Below, piece by piece: positions 29,527-43,907 of a DNA stretch of 64,000 nucleotides. Every line of letters begins with the position of its first letter. Within the stretch, counting starts at the first letter, position 1. A program made the position numbers and the translations under genes. The notes beneath the pieces were generated by a model. It had not been told where the DNA came from. It ran no database searches and saw only the letters and a list, made by a program, of their open reading frames with translations. Origin of the DNA: Bos javanicus (Eukaryota > Chordata > Mammalia > Artiodactyla > Bovidae); assembly GCF_032452875.1 (NCBI RefSeq), contig NW_026893842.1:186001-250000 (forward strand), read 5' to 3'.

Positions 29527-30857
29527 CTGATCACGTGACTGAGCATGCACTGTTCACGTGGCTGATCATACACTGATCACGTGATTGATCATGCACTGAT
29601 CACTTGGATATCATGCACTGATCACGTGGCTGATCATACACTGTTCACGTGTCTGACCATGCACTGATCACGTGGCTGATCATACACTGCTCACGTAACT
29701 GATCATGCACTGATCACGTGGCTATCATGCACTGATCACGTGGCTGAACATGCACTGTTCACGTGGCTGATCACACACCTGTCACGTGACATATCATGCA
29801 CTGATCACGTGGCACTCATGCACTGATCACGTGGCTGATCATACTCTGCTCACGTAACTCATCATGCACACATCACGTGGCTATCATGCACTGCTCACGT
29901 GGCTCGTCATGGAATGATCACGTAGCTACCATATACTGGTCACGTGACTGATCATGCACAGATCACGTAAATGATCATGCACTGTTCACGTGACTGATCA
30001 TGTACTGATCACGTGACTGATCATGCACTGATCACGTGGCTATCATGCTCTGCTCACGTGGCTGATCATGCAATGATCACGTAGCAACCATGTACTGGTC
30101 ACGTGACTGATCATGCACTGATCACGTAATTGATCCTGCACTGATCACGTGGCTCATCATGCACTGATCACGTGGCTGATCACACACGTATCACGTGACT
30201 GATCATGCACTGATCACGTGACTAATCATGCACTGATCACGTGGCTATCATGCACTGATCACGTGGATATCATGCACTGATCACGTGGCTGATCACACAC
30301 GTATCACGTGACTGATCATGCACTGATCACGTGGCTATCATGCACTGATATCATGCACTGATCACGTGGCTGATCATGCACGATCACGTGACTGATCATG
30401 CACTGATCACGTGGCTGATCATGCACTGATCACGTGACTGATCATGCACTGATCACGTGGCTATCATGCACTGATCACGTGGCTGATCATGCACTGATAT
30501 CATGCACTGATCACGTGGCTGATCACACGATCACGTGACTGATCATGCACTGATCACGTGGCTATCATGCACTGATCACGTGACTGATCATGCACTGATC
30601 ACGTGGCTGATCATGCACTGATCACGTGACTGATCATGCACTGATCACGTGGCTGATCATGCACTGATCACGTGGCTATCATGCACTGATCACGTGGCTG
30701 ATCATGCACTGATCACGCAGCTACCATGTACTGGTCACATGACTGATCATGCACTGATCACGTGACTTGATCATGCACTGATCACGTGACTTATCATGCA
30801 CTGATCATGTGACTGATCATGCACTGATCATGTTTGCTATCATACACTGATCATGTG

Positions 30858-31089
30858 CCTCTGGAGGCAATGAACAAAGAGCTGAGTAGGCACGAATCAG
30901 TAGGCAATAATCATGGAACTCAGCTGTGAGGAATCATGCTGCTCAGCTGGCAATAATCAAGCAGATGAGCAGGCAGGAATTATGCAGCACAGCTGGCAAT
31001 TGTCAAGCAGATGACAGGCAGGAATCGTGCAGCTCAGCTGGCAATTGTCAAGCAGATGAGCAGACAGTAATCACGCAGCTCAGCAGGCC
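30858..31089 (+). repeat. 46-bp-repeat block C, unit 5
   Basis: 232 bp. A hybrid-looking C block: cagtaggc as in units 2-4, but gctgtgaggaatc and cacagctgg as in B blocks. Confidence 0.87.
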
Positions 31090-32688
31090 CTGATCACGTG
31101 ACTGAGCATGCACTGTTCACGTGGCTGATCATACACTGATCACGTGACTGATCATGCACTGATCACGTGGCTATCATGCACTGATCACGTGGCTGATCAT
31201 GCACTGATCACGTGATGCACTGATCACGTGGCTATCATGCACTGATCACGTGGCTGATCATGCACTGATCACGTGACTGATCATGCACTGATCACGTGGC
31301 TATCATGCACTGATCACGTGGCTGATCATACACTGATCACGGGACTGATCATGCACTGATCACGTGCTATCATGCACTGATCACGTGACTGATCATGCAC
31401 TGATCACGTGGATGATCATGCACTGATCACGTGACTGATCATGCACTGATCACGTGACTGATCATGCACTGATCACGTGACTGATCATGCACTGATCACT
31501 GGCTATCATGCACTGATCACGTGGCTATCATGCACTGATCACGTGGCTGATCATGCACTGATCACGTGACTGATCATGCACTGATCACGTCTGATCATGC
31601 ACTGATCACGTGACTGATCATGCACTGATCACGTGGATGATCATGCACTGATCATGTGACTGATCATGCACTGATCACGTGGCTATCATGCACTGATCAC
31701 GTGGCTGATCATGCACTGATCACGTAGCTACATGTACTGATCACGTGACTGATCATGCACTGATCACGTAATTGATCATGCACTGATCACGTGACTGATC
31801 ATGCACTGATCACGTGACTGATCATGCACTGATCACGTGACTGATCATGCACTGATCACGTGGCTATCATGCACTGATCACGTGGCTGATCATGCAATGA
31901 TCACGTAGCTACCATGTACTGGTCACGTGACTGATCATGCACTGATCACGTGACTGATCATGCACTGATCACGTGGCTGATCATGCACTGATCACGTGGC
32001 TGATCACACATGATCACGTGACTGATCATGCACTGATCACGTGGCTGATCATGCACTGATCACGTGGCTGATCATGCACTGATCACGTGGCTATCATGCA
32101 CTGATCACGTGGCTGATCATGCACTGATCACGTAGCCGATCACGTGACTGATCATGCACTGATCACGTAATTGATCATGCACTGATCACGTGGCTGATCA
32201 TGCACTGATCACGTGGCTGATCACACACGATCACGTGACTGATCATGCACTGATCACGTGAATGATCATGCACTGATCACGTGGCTATCATGCACTGATC
32301 ACGTGGATATCATGCACTGATCACGTGGCTGATCACACTGTCACGTGACTGATCATGCACTGATCACGTGGCTATCATGCACTGATCACGTGGCTATCAT
32401 GCACTGATCACGTGGCTGATCATGCACTGATCACGTGACTGATCATGCACTGATCACGTGACTGATCATGCACTGATCACGTGACTGATCATGCACTGAT
32501 CACGTGGCTATCATGCACTGATCACGTGGCTGATCATGCACTGATCACGTGGCTACCATGCACTGATCACGTGACTGATCATGCACTGATCACGTAACTG
32601 ATCATGCACTGATCACGTGGCTTATCATGCACTGATCATGTGACTGATCATGTGCTGATCATGTTTGGTGTCATACACTGATCATGTG

Positions 32689-32924
32689 CCTCTGGAGGCA
32701 ATGAACATAGAGCTGAGTAGGCAGGAATCAGTCAGCAGGCTATAATCATGGAACTCAGCTCTGAGAAATCATGCTGCTCAGCTGGCAATAATCAAGTAGA
32801 TGAGCAGGCAGGAATTACGCAGCACAGGTGGCAATTGTCAAGCAGATGACAGGCAGGAATCGTGCAGCTCAGCTGGCAATTGTCAAGCAGATGAGCAGAC
32901 AGTAATCACGCAGCTCAGCAGGCC
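32689..32924 (+). repeat. 46-bp-repeat block A, unit 6
   Basis: 236 bp, A consensus. Downstream, the first monomer reads gtgactgatc and the second gctgatcacactg, both private to this unit or its neighbours. Confidence 0.88.
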
Positions 32925-33567
32925 CTGATCACGTGACTGATCATGCACTGATCACGTGGCTGATCACACTGATCACGTGACTGATCATGCACTGATCACG
33001 TGGCTATCATGCACTGATCACGTGGCTGATCATGCACTGATCACGTGCTGATCATGCACTGATCACGTGGCTGATCATGCACTGATCACGTGACTGATCA
33101 TGCACTGATCACGTGGCTGATCATGCACTGATCACGTGGCTGATCATGCACTGATCACGGCTGATCATGCACTGATCACGTGGCTATCATGCACTACTCA
33201 CGTGGCTGATCATGCAATGATCATGTAGCTACCATGTACAGGTCACGTGAATGATCATACACCCATCAGGTGACTGATCATGCACTGATCACGTGGCTAT
33301 CATGCACTGATCACGAGACTGATCATGCACTGATCACGTCTATATCATGCACTGATCACATGACTGCCCATGCACTGATCACGTGGATGATCATACACTA
33401 ATCATGTGACAGATCATGCACTGATCACGTGGCTGATCATGCACTGATACCGTGACTGAGCATGGACTGATCACATGACTATCATGTAGTGATCACGTGA
33501 CTTAATGGCGCTGATCATGTGACTGATCATGCGCTGATCATGTTTGCTATCATACACTGATCATGTG

Positions 33568-33807
33568 CCTCTGGAGGCAATAAACAAAGAGCTGAGTAGG
33601 CACGAATCAAACAGTCAGCAGGCAATAATCATGGAACTCAGCTGTGAGGAATCATGCTGCTCAGCTGGCAATAATCAAGCAGCTGAGCAGGCAGGAATTA
33701 CGCAGCACAGCTGGCAATTGTCAAGCAGATGACAGGCAGGAATCGTGCAGCTCAGCTGGCAATTGTCAAGCAGATGAGCAGACAGTAATCACGCAGCTCA
33801 GCAGGCC
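33568..33807 (+). repeat. 46-bp-repeat block B, unit 6
   Basis: 240 bp, B consensus, AATAAA at 33579-33584. Confidence 0.88.
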
Positions 33808-35138
33808 CTGATCACGTGACTGAGCATGCACTGTTCACGTGGCTGATCATACACTGATCACGTGATTGATCATGCACTGATCACTTGGATATCATGCACT
33901 GATCACGTGGCTGATCATACACTGTTCACGTGTCTGACCATGCACTGATCACGTGGCTGATCATACACTGCTCACGTAACTGATCATGCACTGATCACGT
34001 GGCTATCATGCACTGATCACGTGGCTGAACATGCACTGTTCACGTGGCTGATCACACACCTGTCACGTGACATATCATGCACTGATCACGTGGCACTCAT
34101 GCACTGATCACGTGGCTGATCATACTCTGCTCACGTAACTCATCATGCACACATCACGTGGCTATCATGCACTGCTCACGTGGCTCGTCATGGAATGATC
34201 ACGTAGCTACCATATACTGGTCACGTGACTGATCATGCACAGATCACGTAAATGATCATGCACTGTTCACGTGACTGATCATGTACTGATCACGTGACTG
34301 ATCATGCACTGATCACGTGGCTATCATGCTCTGCTCACGTGGCTGATCATGCAATGATCACGTAGCAACCATGTACTGGTCACGTGACTGATCATGCACT
34401 GATCACGTAATTGATCCTGCACTGATCACGTGGCTCATCATGCACTGATCACGTGGCTGATCACACACGTATCACGTGACTGATCATGCACTGATCACGT
34501 GACTAATCATGCACTGATCACGTGGCTATCATGCACTGATCACGTGGATATCATGCACTGATCACGTGGCTGATCACACACGTATCACGTGACTGATCAT
34601 GCACTGATCACGTGGCTATCATGCACTGATATCATGCACTGATCACGTGGCTGATCACACTGATCACGTGACTGATCATGCACTGATCACGTGGCTGATC
34701 ATGCACTGATCACGTGACTGATCATGCACTGATCACGTGGCTATCATGCACTGATCACGTGGCTGATCATGCACTGATATCATGCACTGATCACGTGGCT
34801 GATCATACACTATCACGTGACTGATCATGCACTGATCACGTGGCTATCATGCACTGATCACGTGACTGATCATGCACTGATCACGTGGCTGATCATGCAC
34901 TGATCACGTGACTGATCATGCACTGATCACGTGGCTGATCATGCACTGATCACGTGGCTATCATGCACTGATCACGTGGCTGATCATGCACTGATCACGC
35001 AGCTACCATGTACTGATCACATGACTGATCATGCACTGATCACGTGACTGATCATGCACTGATCACGTGGCTTATCATGCACTGATCATGTGACTGATCA
35101 TGTGCTGATCATGTTTGCTATCATACACTGATCATGTG

Positions 35139-35369
35139 CCTCTGGAGGCAATGAACAAAGAGCTGAGTAGGCACGAATCAGTCAGGCAATAATCATGGAA
35201 CTCAGCTGTGAGAAATCATGCTGCTCAGCTGGCAATAATCAAGCAGCTGAGCAGGCAGGAATTATGCAGCACATGGCAATTGTCAAGCAGATGACAGGCA
35301 GGAATCGTGCAGCTCAGCTGGCAATTGTCAAGCAGATGAGCAGACAGTAATCACGCAGCTCAGCAGGCC
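35139..35369 (+). repeat. 46-bp-repeat block C, unit 6
   Basis: 231 bp. cagtcaggc, gctgtgagaaatc, ttatgcagcacatgg: shared exactly with unit 7, and with unit 8 except for one base. Confidence 0.87.
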
Positions 35370-37058
35370 CTGATCACGTGACTGAGCATGCACTGTTCAC
35401 GTGGCTGATCATACACTGATCACGTGACTGATCATGCACTGATCACGTGGCTATCATGCACTGATCACGTGACTGATCATGCACTGATCACGTGATTGTC
35501 ATGCACTGATCACGTGGCTATCATGCACTGATCACGTGGCTGATCATGCACTGATCACGTGACTGATCATGCACTGATCACGTGGCTATCATGCACTGAT
35601 CACGTGGCTGATCATACACTGATCACGGGACTGATCATGCACTGATCACGGGCTATCATGCACTGATCACGTGACTGATCATGCACTGATCACGTGGATG
35701 ATCATGCACTGATCACGTGACTGATCATGCACTGATCACGTGACTGATCATGCACTGATCACGTGACTGATCATGCACTGATCACTGGCTATCATGCACT
35801 GATCACGTGGCTATCATGCACTGATCACGTGGCTGATCATGCACTGATCACGTGACTGATCATGCACTGATCACGTCTGATCATGCACTGATCACGTGAC
35901 TGATCATGCACTGATCACGTGGATGATCATACACTGATCATGTGACTGATCATGCACTGATCACGTGGCTATCATGCACTGATCACGTGGCTGATCATGC
36001 ACTGATCACGTAGCTACCATGTACTGATCACGTGACTGATCATGCACTGATCACGTAATTGATCATGCACTGATCACGTGACTGATCATGCACTGATCAC
36101 GTGACTGATCATGCACTGATCACGTGACTGATCATGCACTGATCACGTGGCTATCATGCACTGATCACGTGGCTGATCATGCACTGATCACGTAGCTACC
36201 ATGCACTGATCACGTGACTGATCATGCACTGATCACGTGACTGATCATGCACTGATCACGTGGCTGATCATGCACTGATCACGTGACTGATCATGCACTG
36301 ATCACGTGGCTGATCATGCACTGATCACGTGCTATCATGCACTGATCACGTGACTGATCATGCACTGATCATGTGACTGATCATGCACTGATCACGTGGC
36401 TGATCATGCACTGATCACGTGACTGATCATGCACTGATCACGTGGCTGATCATGCACTGATCACGTAGCTATCATGCACTGATCACGTGACTGATCATGC
36501 ACTGATCACGTAATTGATCATGCACTGATCACGTGGCTGATCATGCACTGATCACGTGACTGATCATGCACTGATCACGTGGCTATCATGCACTGATCAC
36601 GTGGCTGTCATGCAATGATCACGTAGCTACCATGTACTGGTCACGTGACTGATCATGCACTGATCACGTAATTGATCATGCACTGATCACGTGGCTGATC
36701 ATGCACTGATCACGTGACTGATCATGCACTGATCACGTGGCTGATCATGCACTGATCACGTGGCTGATCATGCACTGATCACGTGGCTGATCATGCACTG
36801 ATCACGTGACTGATCATGCACTGATCACGTGACTGATCATGCACTGATCACGTGACTGATCATGCACTGATCACGTGGCTATCATGCACTGATCACGTGG
36901 CTGATCATGCACTGATCACGTGGCTACCATGCACTGATCACGTGACTGATCATGCACTGATCACGTAATTGATCATGCACTGATCACGTGGCTTATCATG
37001 CACTGATCATGTGACTGATCATGTGCTGATCATGTTTGTGTCACACACTGATCATGTG

Positions 37059-37294
37059 CCTCTGGAGGCAATGAACATAGAGCTGAGTAGGCAGGAATCA
37101 GTCAGCAGGCTATAATCATGGAACTCAGCTCTGAGAAATCATGCTGCTCAGCTGGCAATAATCAAGTAGATGAGCAGGCAGGAATTACGCAGCACAGGTG
37201 GCAATTGTCAAGCAGATGACAGGCAGGAATCGTGCAGCTCAGCTGGCAATTGTCAAGCAGATGAGCAGACAGTAATCACGCAGCTCAGCAGGCC
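37059..37294 (+). repeat. 46-bp-repeat block A, unit 7
   Basis: 236 bp A-type block. Its end reads caggcctgatc, one C fewer than most copies. The lead-in reads catgtttgtgtcac, one G fewer. Confidence 0.88.
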
Positions 37295-37939
37295 TGATCA
37301 CGTGACTGATCATGCACTGATCACGTGGCTGATCATACACTGATCACGTGACTGATCATGCACTGATCACGTGGCTATCATGCACTGATCACGTGGCTGA
37401 TCATGCACTGATCACGTGACTGATCATGCACTGATCACGTGGCTGATCATGCACTGATCACGTGGCTGATCATGCACTGATCACGTGGCTGATCATGCAC
37501 TGATCACGTGGCTGATCATGCACTGATCACGTGACTGATCATGCACTGATCACGTGGCTATCATGCACTACTCACGTGGCTGATCATGCAATGATCATGT
37601 AGCTACCATGTACTGGTCACGTGAATGATCATACACCCATCAGGTGACTGATCATGCACTGATCACGTGGCTATCATGCACTGATCACGAGACTGATCAT
37701 GCACTGATCACGTCTATATCATGCACTGATCACATGACTGCCCATGCACTGATCACGTGGATGATCATACACTAATCATGTGACAGATCATGCACTGATC
37801 ACGTGGCTGATCATGCACTGACCGTGACTGAGCATGGACTGATCACATGACTATCATGTAGTGATCACGTGACTTAATGGCGCTGATCATGTGACTGATC
37901 ATGCGCTGATCATGTTTGCTATCATACACTGATCATGTG

Positions 37940-38179
37940 CCTCTGGAGGCAATAAACAAAGAGCTGAGTAGGCACGAATCAAACAGTCAGCAGGCAATAA
38001 TCATGGAACTCAGCTGTGAGGAATCATGCTGCTCAGCTGGCAATAATCAAGCAGCTGAGCAGGCAGGAATTACGCAGCACAGCTGGCAATTGTCAAGCAG
38101 ATGACAGGCAGGAATCGTGCAGCTCAGCTGGCAATTGTCAAGCAGATGAGCAGACAGTAATCACGCAGCTCAGCAGGCC
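37940..38179 (+). repeat. 46-bp-repeat block B, unit 7
   Basis: 240 bp, B consensus, AATAAA at 37951-37956. The upstream monomer reads cactgaccgtgac, a 2 bp loss against cactgataccgtgac. Confidence 0.88.
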
Positions 38180-39511
38180 CTGATCACGTGACTGAGCATG
38201 CACTGTTCACGTGGCTGATCATACACTGATCACGTGATTGATCATGCACTGATCACTTGGATATCATGCACTGATCACGTGGCTGATCATACACTGTTCA
38301 CGTGTCTGACCATGCACTGATCACGTGGCTGATCATACACTGCTCACGTAACTGATCATGCACTGATCACGTGGCTATCATGCACTGATCACGTGGCTGA
38401 ACATGCACTGTTCACGTGGCTGATCACACACCTGTCACGTGACATATCATGCACTGATCACGTGGCACTCATGCACTGATCACGTGGCTGATCATACTCT
38501 GCTCACGTAACTCATCATGCACACATCACGTGGCTATCATGCACTGCTCACGTGGCTCGTCATGGAATGATCACGAAGCTACCATATACTGGTCACGTGA
38601 CTGATCATGCACAGATCACGTAAATGATCATGCACTGTTCACGTGACTGATCATGTACTGATCACGTGACTGATCATGCACTGATCACGTGGCTATCATG
38701 CTCTGCTCACGTGGCTGATCATGCAATGATCACGTAGCAACCATGTACTGGTCACGTGACTGATCATGCACTGATCACGTAATTGATCCTGCACTGATCA
38801 CGTGGCTCATCATGCACTGATCACGTGGCTGATCACACACGTATCACGTGACTGATCATGCACTGATCACGTGACTAATCATGCACTGATCACGTGGCTA
38901 TCATGCACTGATCACGTGGATATCATGCACTGATCACGTGGCTGATCACACACGTATCACGTGACTGATCATGCACTGATCACGTGGCTATCATGCACTG
39001 ATATCATGCACTGATCACGTGGCTGATCATGCACTATCACGTGACTGATCATGCACTGATCACGTGGCTGATCATGCACTGATCACGTGACTGATCATGC
39101 ACTGATCACGTGGCTATCATGCACTGATCACGTGGCTGATCATGCACTGATATCATGCACTGATCACGTGGCTGATCATGCACTATCACGTGACTGATCA
39201 TGCACTGATCACGTGGCTATCATGCACTGATCACGTGACTGATCATGCACTGATCACGTGGCTGATCATGCACTGATCACGTGACTGATCATGCACTGAT
39301 CACGTGGCTGATCATGCACTGATCACGTGGCTATCATGCACTGATCACGTGGCTGATCATGCACTGATCACGCAGCTACCATGTACTGATCACATGACTG
39401 ATCATGCACTGATCACGTGACTGATCATGCACTGATCACGTGGCTTATCATGCACTGATCATGTGACTGATCATGTGCTGATCATGTTTGCTATCATACA
39501 CTGATCATGTG

Positions 39512-39742
39512 CCTCTGGAGGCAATGAACAAAGAGCTGAGTAGGCACGAATCAGTCAGGCAATAATCATGGAACTCAGCTGTGAGAAATCATGCTGCTCA
39601 GCTGGCAATAATCAAGCAGCTGAGCAGGCAGGAATTATGCAGCACATGGCAATTGTCAAGCAGATGACAGGCAGGAATCGTGCAGCTCAGCTGGCAATTG
39701 TCAAGCAGATGAGCAGACAGTAATCACGCAGCTCAGCAGGCC
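39512..39742 (+). repeat. 46-bp-repeat block C, unit 7
   Basis: 231 bp, apparently identical to the C block of unit 6. Confidence 0.87.
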
Positions 39743-41222
39743 CTGATCACGTGACTGAGCATGCACTGTTCACGTGGCTGATCATACACTGATCACGTGA
39801 CTGATCATGCACTGATCACGTGGCTATCATGCACTGATCACGTGACTGATCATGCACTGATCACGTGATTGTATGCACTGATCACGTGGCTATCATGCAC
39901 TGATCACGTGGCTGATCATGCACTGATCACGTGACTGATCATGCACTGATCACGTGGCTATCATGCACTGATCACGTGGCTGATCATACACTGATCACGG
40001 GACTGATCATGCACTGATCACGGGCTATCATGCACTGATCACATGACTGATCATGCACTGATCACGTGGATGATCATGCACTGATCACGTGACTGATCAT
40101 GCACTGATCACGTGACTGATCATGCACTGATCACGTGACTGATCATGCACTGATCACGTGGCTATCATGCACTGATCACGTGGCTATCATGCACTGATCA
40201 CGTGGCTGATCATGCACTGATCACGTGACTGATCATGCACTGATCACGTCTGATCATGCACTGATCACGTGACTGATCATGCACTGATCACGTGGATGAT
40301 CATGCACTGATCATGACTGATCATGCACTGATCACGTGGCTATCATGCACTGATCACGTGGCTGATCATGCACTGATCACGTGGCTACCATGCACTGATC
40401 ACGTGACTGATCATGCACTGATCACGTAATTGATCATGCACTGATCACGTGACTGATCATGCACTGATCACGTGACTGATCATGCACTGATCACGTGACT
40501 GATCATGCACTGATCACGTGGCTATCATGCACTGATCACGTGGCTGATCATGCACTGATCACGTAGCTACCATGCACTGATCACGTGACTGATCATGCAC
40601 TGATCACGTGACTGATCATGCACTGATCACGTGGCTGATCATGCACTGATCACGTGGCTGATCACACATGATCACGTGACTGATCATGCACTGATCACGT
40701 GGCTGATCATGCACTGATCACGTGGCTGATCATGCACTGATCACGTGGCTATCATGCACTGATCACGTGGCTGATCATGCAATGATCACGTAGCAATCAT
40801 GCACTGATCACGTGACTGATCATGCACTGATCACGTAATTGATCATGCACTGATCACGTGGCTGATCATGCACTGATCACGTGGCTGATCACACACGATC
40901 ACGTGACTGATCATGCACTGATCACGTGACTGATCATGCACTGATCACGTGGCTATCATGCACTGATCACGTGGATATCATGCACTGATCACGTGGCTGA
41001 TCATACACTGATCACGTGACTGATCATGCACTGATCACGTGGCTATCATGCACTGATCACGTGGCTGATCATGCACTGATCACGTGGCTACCATGCACTG
41101 ATCACGTGACTGATCATGCACTGATCACGTAATGATCATGCACTGATCACGTGGCTTATCATGCACTGATCATGTGACTGATCATGCACTGATCATGTTT
41201 GGTGTCACACACTGATCATGTG

Positions 41223-41457
41223 CCTCTGGAGGCAATGAACATAGAGCTGAGTAGGCAGGAATCAGTCAGCAGGCTATAATCATGGAACTCAGCTCTGAGA
41301 AATCATGCTGCTCAGCTGGCAATAATCAAGTAGATGAGCAGGCAGGAATTACGCAGCACAGGTGGCAATTGTCAAGCAGATGACAGGCAGGAATCGTGCA
41401 GCTCAGCTGGCAATTGTCAAGCAGATGAGCAGACAGTAATCACGCAGCTCAGCAGGC
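41223..41457 (+). repeat. 46-bp-repeat block A, unit 8
   Basis: 235 bp A-type block. Its end reads caggcactgatc instead of caggccctgatc. Confidence 0.88.
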
Positions 41458-42106
41458 ACTGATCACGTGACTGATCATGCACTGATCACGTGGCTGATCA
41501 TACACTGATCACGTGACTGATCATGCACTGATCACGTGGCTATCATGCACTGATCACGTGGCTGATCATGCACTGATCACGTGACTGATCATGCACTGAT
41601 CACGTGGCTGATCATGCACTGATCACGTGGCTGATCATGCACTGATCACGTGGCTGATCATGCACTGATCACGTGGCTGATCATGCACTGATCACGTGAC
41701 TGATCATGCACTGATCACGTGGCTATCATGCACTACTCACGTGGCTGATCATGCAATGATCATGTAGCTACCATGTACAGGTCACGTGAATGATCATACA
41801 CCCATCAGGTGACTGATCATGCACTGATCACGTGGCTATCATGCACTGATCACGAGACTGATCATGCACTGATCACGTCTATATCATGCACTGATCACAT
41901 GACTGCCCATGCACTGATCACGTGGATGATCATACACTAATCATGTGACAGATCATGCACTGATCACGTGGCTGATCATGCACTGACACCGTGACTGAGC
42001 ATGGACTGATCACATGACTATCATGTAGTGATCACGTGACTTAATGGCGCTGATCATGTGACTGATCATGCGCTGATCATGTTTGCTATCATACACTGAT
42101 CATGTG

Positions 42107-42346
42107 CCTCTGGAGGCAATAAACAAAGAGCTGAGTAGGCACGAATCAAACAGTCAGCAGGCAATAATCATGGAACTCAGCTGTGAGGAATCATGCTGCT
42201 CAGCTGGCAATAATCAAGCAGCTGAGCAGGCAGGAATTACGCAGCACAGCTGGCAATTGTCAAGCAGATGACAGGCAGGAATCGTGCAGCTCAGCTGGCA
42301 ATTGTCAAGCAGATGAGCAGACAGTAATCACGCAGCTCAGCAGGCC
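42107..42346 (+). repeat. 46-bp-repeat block B, unit 8
   Basis: 240 bp, B consensus, AATAAA at 42118-42123. The upstream monomer reads cactgacaccgtgac (others cactgataccgtgac). Confidence 0.88.
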
Positions 42347-43676
42347 CTGATCACGTGACTGAGCATGCACTGTTCACGTGGCTGATCATACACTGATCAC
42401 GTGATTGATCATGCACTGATCACTTGGATATCATGCACTGATCACGTGGCTGATCATACACTGTTCACGTGTCTGACCATGCACTGATCACGTGGCTGAT
42501 CATACACTGCTCACGTAACTGATCATGCACTGATCACGTGGCTATCATGCACTGATCACGTGGCTGAACATGCACTGTTCACGTGGCTGATCACACACCT
42601 GTCACGTGACATATCATGCACTGATCACGTGGCACTCATGCACTGATCACGTGGCTGATCATACTCTGCTCACGTAACTCATCATGCACACATCACGTGG
42701 CTATCATGCACTGCTCACGTGGCTCGTCATGGAATGATCACGTAGCTACCATATACTGGTCACGTGACTGATCATGCACAGATCACGTAAATGATCATGC
42801 ACTGTTCACGTGACTGATCATGTACTGATCACGTGACTGATCATGCACTGATCACGTGGCTATCATGCTCTGCTCACGTGGCTGATCATGCAATGATCAC
42901 GTAGCAACCATGTACTGGTCACGTGACTGATCATGCACTGATCACGTAATTGATCCTGCACTGATCACGTGGCTCATCATGCACTGATCACGTGGCTGAT
43001 CACACACGTATCACGTGACTGATCATGCACTGATCACGTGACTAATCATGCACTGATCACGTGGCTATCATGCACTGATCACGTGGATATCATGCACTGA
43101 TCACGTGGCTGATCACACACGTATCACGTGACTGATCATGCACTGATCACGTGGCTATCATGCACTGATATCATGCACTGATCACGTGGCTGATCACACT
43201 ATCACGTGACTGATCATGCACTGATCACGTGGCTGATCATGCACTGATCACGTGACTGATCATGCACTGATCACGTGGCTATCATGCACTGATCACGTGG
43301 CTGATCATGCACTGATATCATGCACTGATCACGTGGCTGATCATACACTATCACGTGACTGATCATGCACTGATCACGTGGCTATCATGCACTGATCACG
43401 TGACTGATCATGCACTGATCACGTGGCTGATCATGCACTGATCACGTGACTGATCATGCACTGATCACGTGGCTGATCATGCACTGATCACGTGGCTATC
43501 ATGCACTGATCACGTGGCTGATCATGCACTGATCACGCAGCTACCATGTACTGATCACATGACTGATCATGCACTGATCACGTGACTGATCATGCACTGA
43601 TCACGTGGCTTATCATGCACTGATCATGTGACTGATCATGTGCTGATCATGTTTGCTATCATACACTGATCATGTG

Positions 43677-43907
43677 CCTCTGGAGGCAATGAACAAAGAG
43701 CTGAGTAGGCACGAATCAGTCAGGCAATAATCATGGAACTCAGCTGTGAGAAATCATGCTGCTCAGCTGGCAATAATCAAGCAGCTGAGCAGGCAGGAAT
43801 TACGCAGCACATGGCAATTGTCAAGCAGATGACAGGCAGGAATCGTGCAGCTCAGCTGGCAATTGTCAAGCAGATGAGCAGACAGTAATCACGCAGCTCA
43901 GCAGGCC
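43677..43907 (+). repeat. 46-bp-repeat block C, unit 8
   Basis: 231 bp. Same as units 6 and 7 except ttacgcagc for ttatgcagc (CpG retained). Confidence 0.87.

Larger units (their letters stand above)
28404..32688 (+). repeat. 1.706-type higher-order unit 5, compact (4285 bp)
   Basis: Blocks: A 28404-28639, B 29287-29526, C 30858-31089. Intervals: A-B 28640-29286; B-C 29527-30857; C-A 31090-32688 (1599 bp). The spacer starts like the long ones but passes from gtagctaccatgtactgg (~31905) into the terminal gctgatcacacatg domain (~31998) within about 100 bp. About 3 kb present in units 2-4 and 8 is missing, including the ggcactcatg and ccatatactgg markers. Near 32135 a short private join reads gtagccgatcacg. 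Confidence 0.9.
32689..37058 (+). repeat. 1.706-type higher-order unit 6, compact (4370 bp)
   Basis: Blocks: A 32689-32924, B 33568-33807, C 35139-35369. Intervals: A-B 32925-33567 (643 bp, with a small loss at cacggctgatc near 33157); B-C 33808-35138; C-A 35370-37058 (1689 bp). Unlike units 5 and 7 it lacks gctgatcacacatg. It keeps ggctgtcatgcaatg (~36603), seen in long units 2 and 3 (~10050 and ~16939), so its shortening used a different breakpoint. Confidence 0.9.
37059..41222 (+). repeat. 1.706-type higher-order unit 7, compact (4164 bp, shortest)
   Basis: Blocks: A 37059-37294, B 37940-38179, C 39512-39742. Intervals: A-B 37295-37939; B-C 38180-39511; C-A 39743-41222 (1480 bp). The spacer passes from gtagctaccatgc (~40562) into the gctgatcacacatg domain (~40657), apparently the same join as in unit 5. 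The end domain is also shorter by some monomers before the lead-in to the next A block. Confidence 0.9.
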
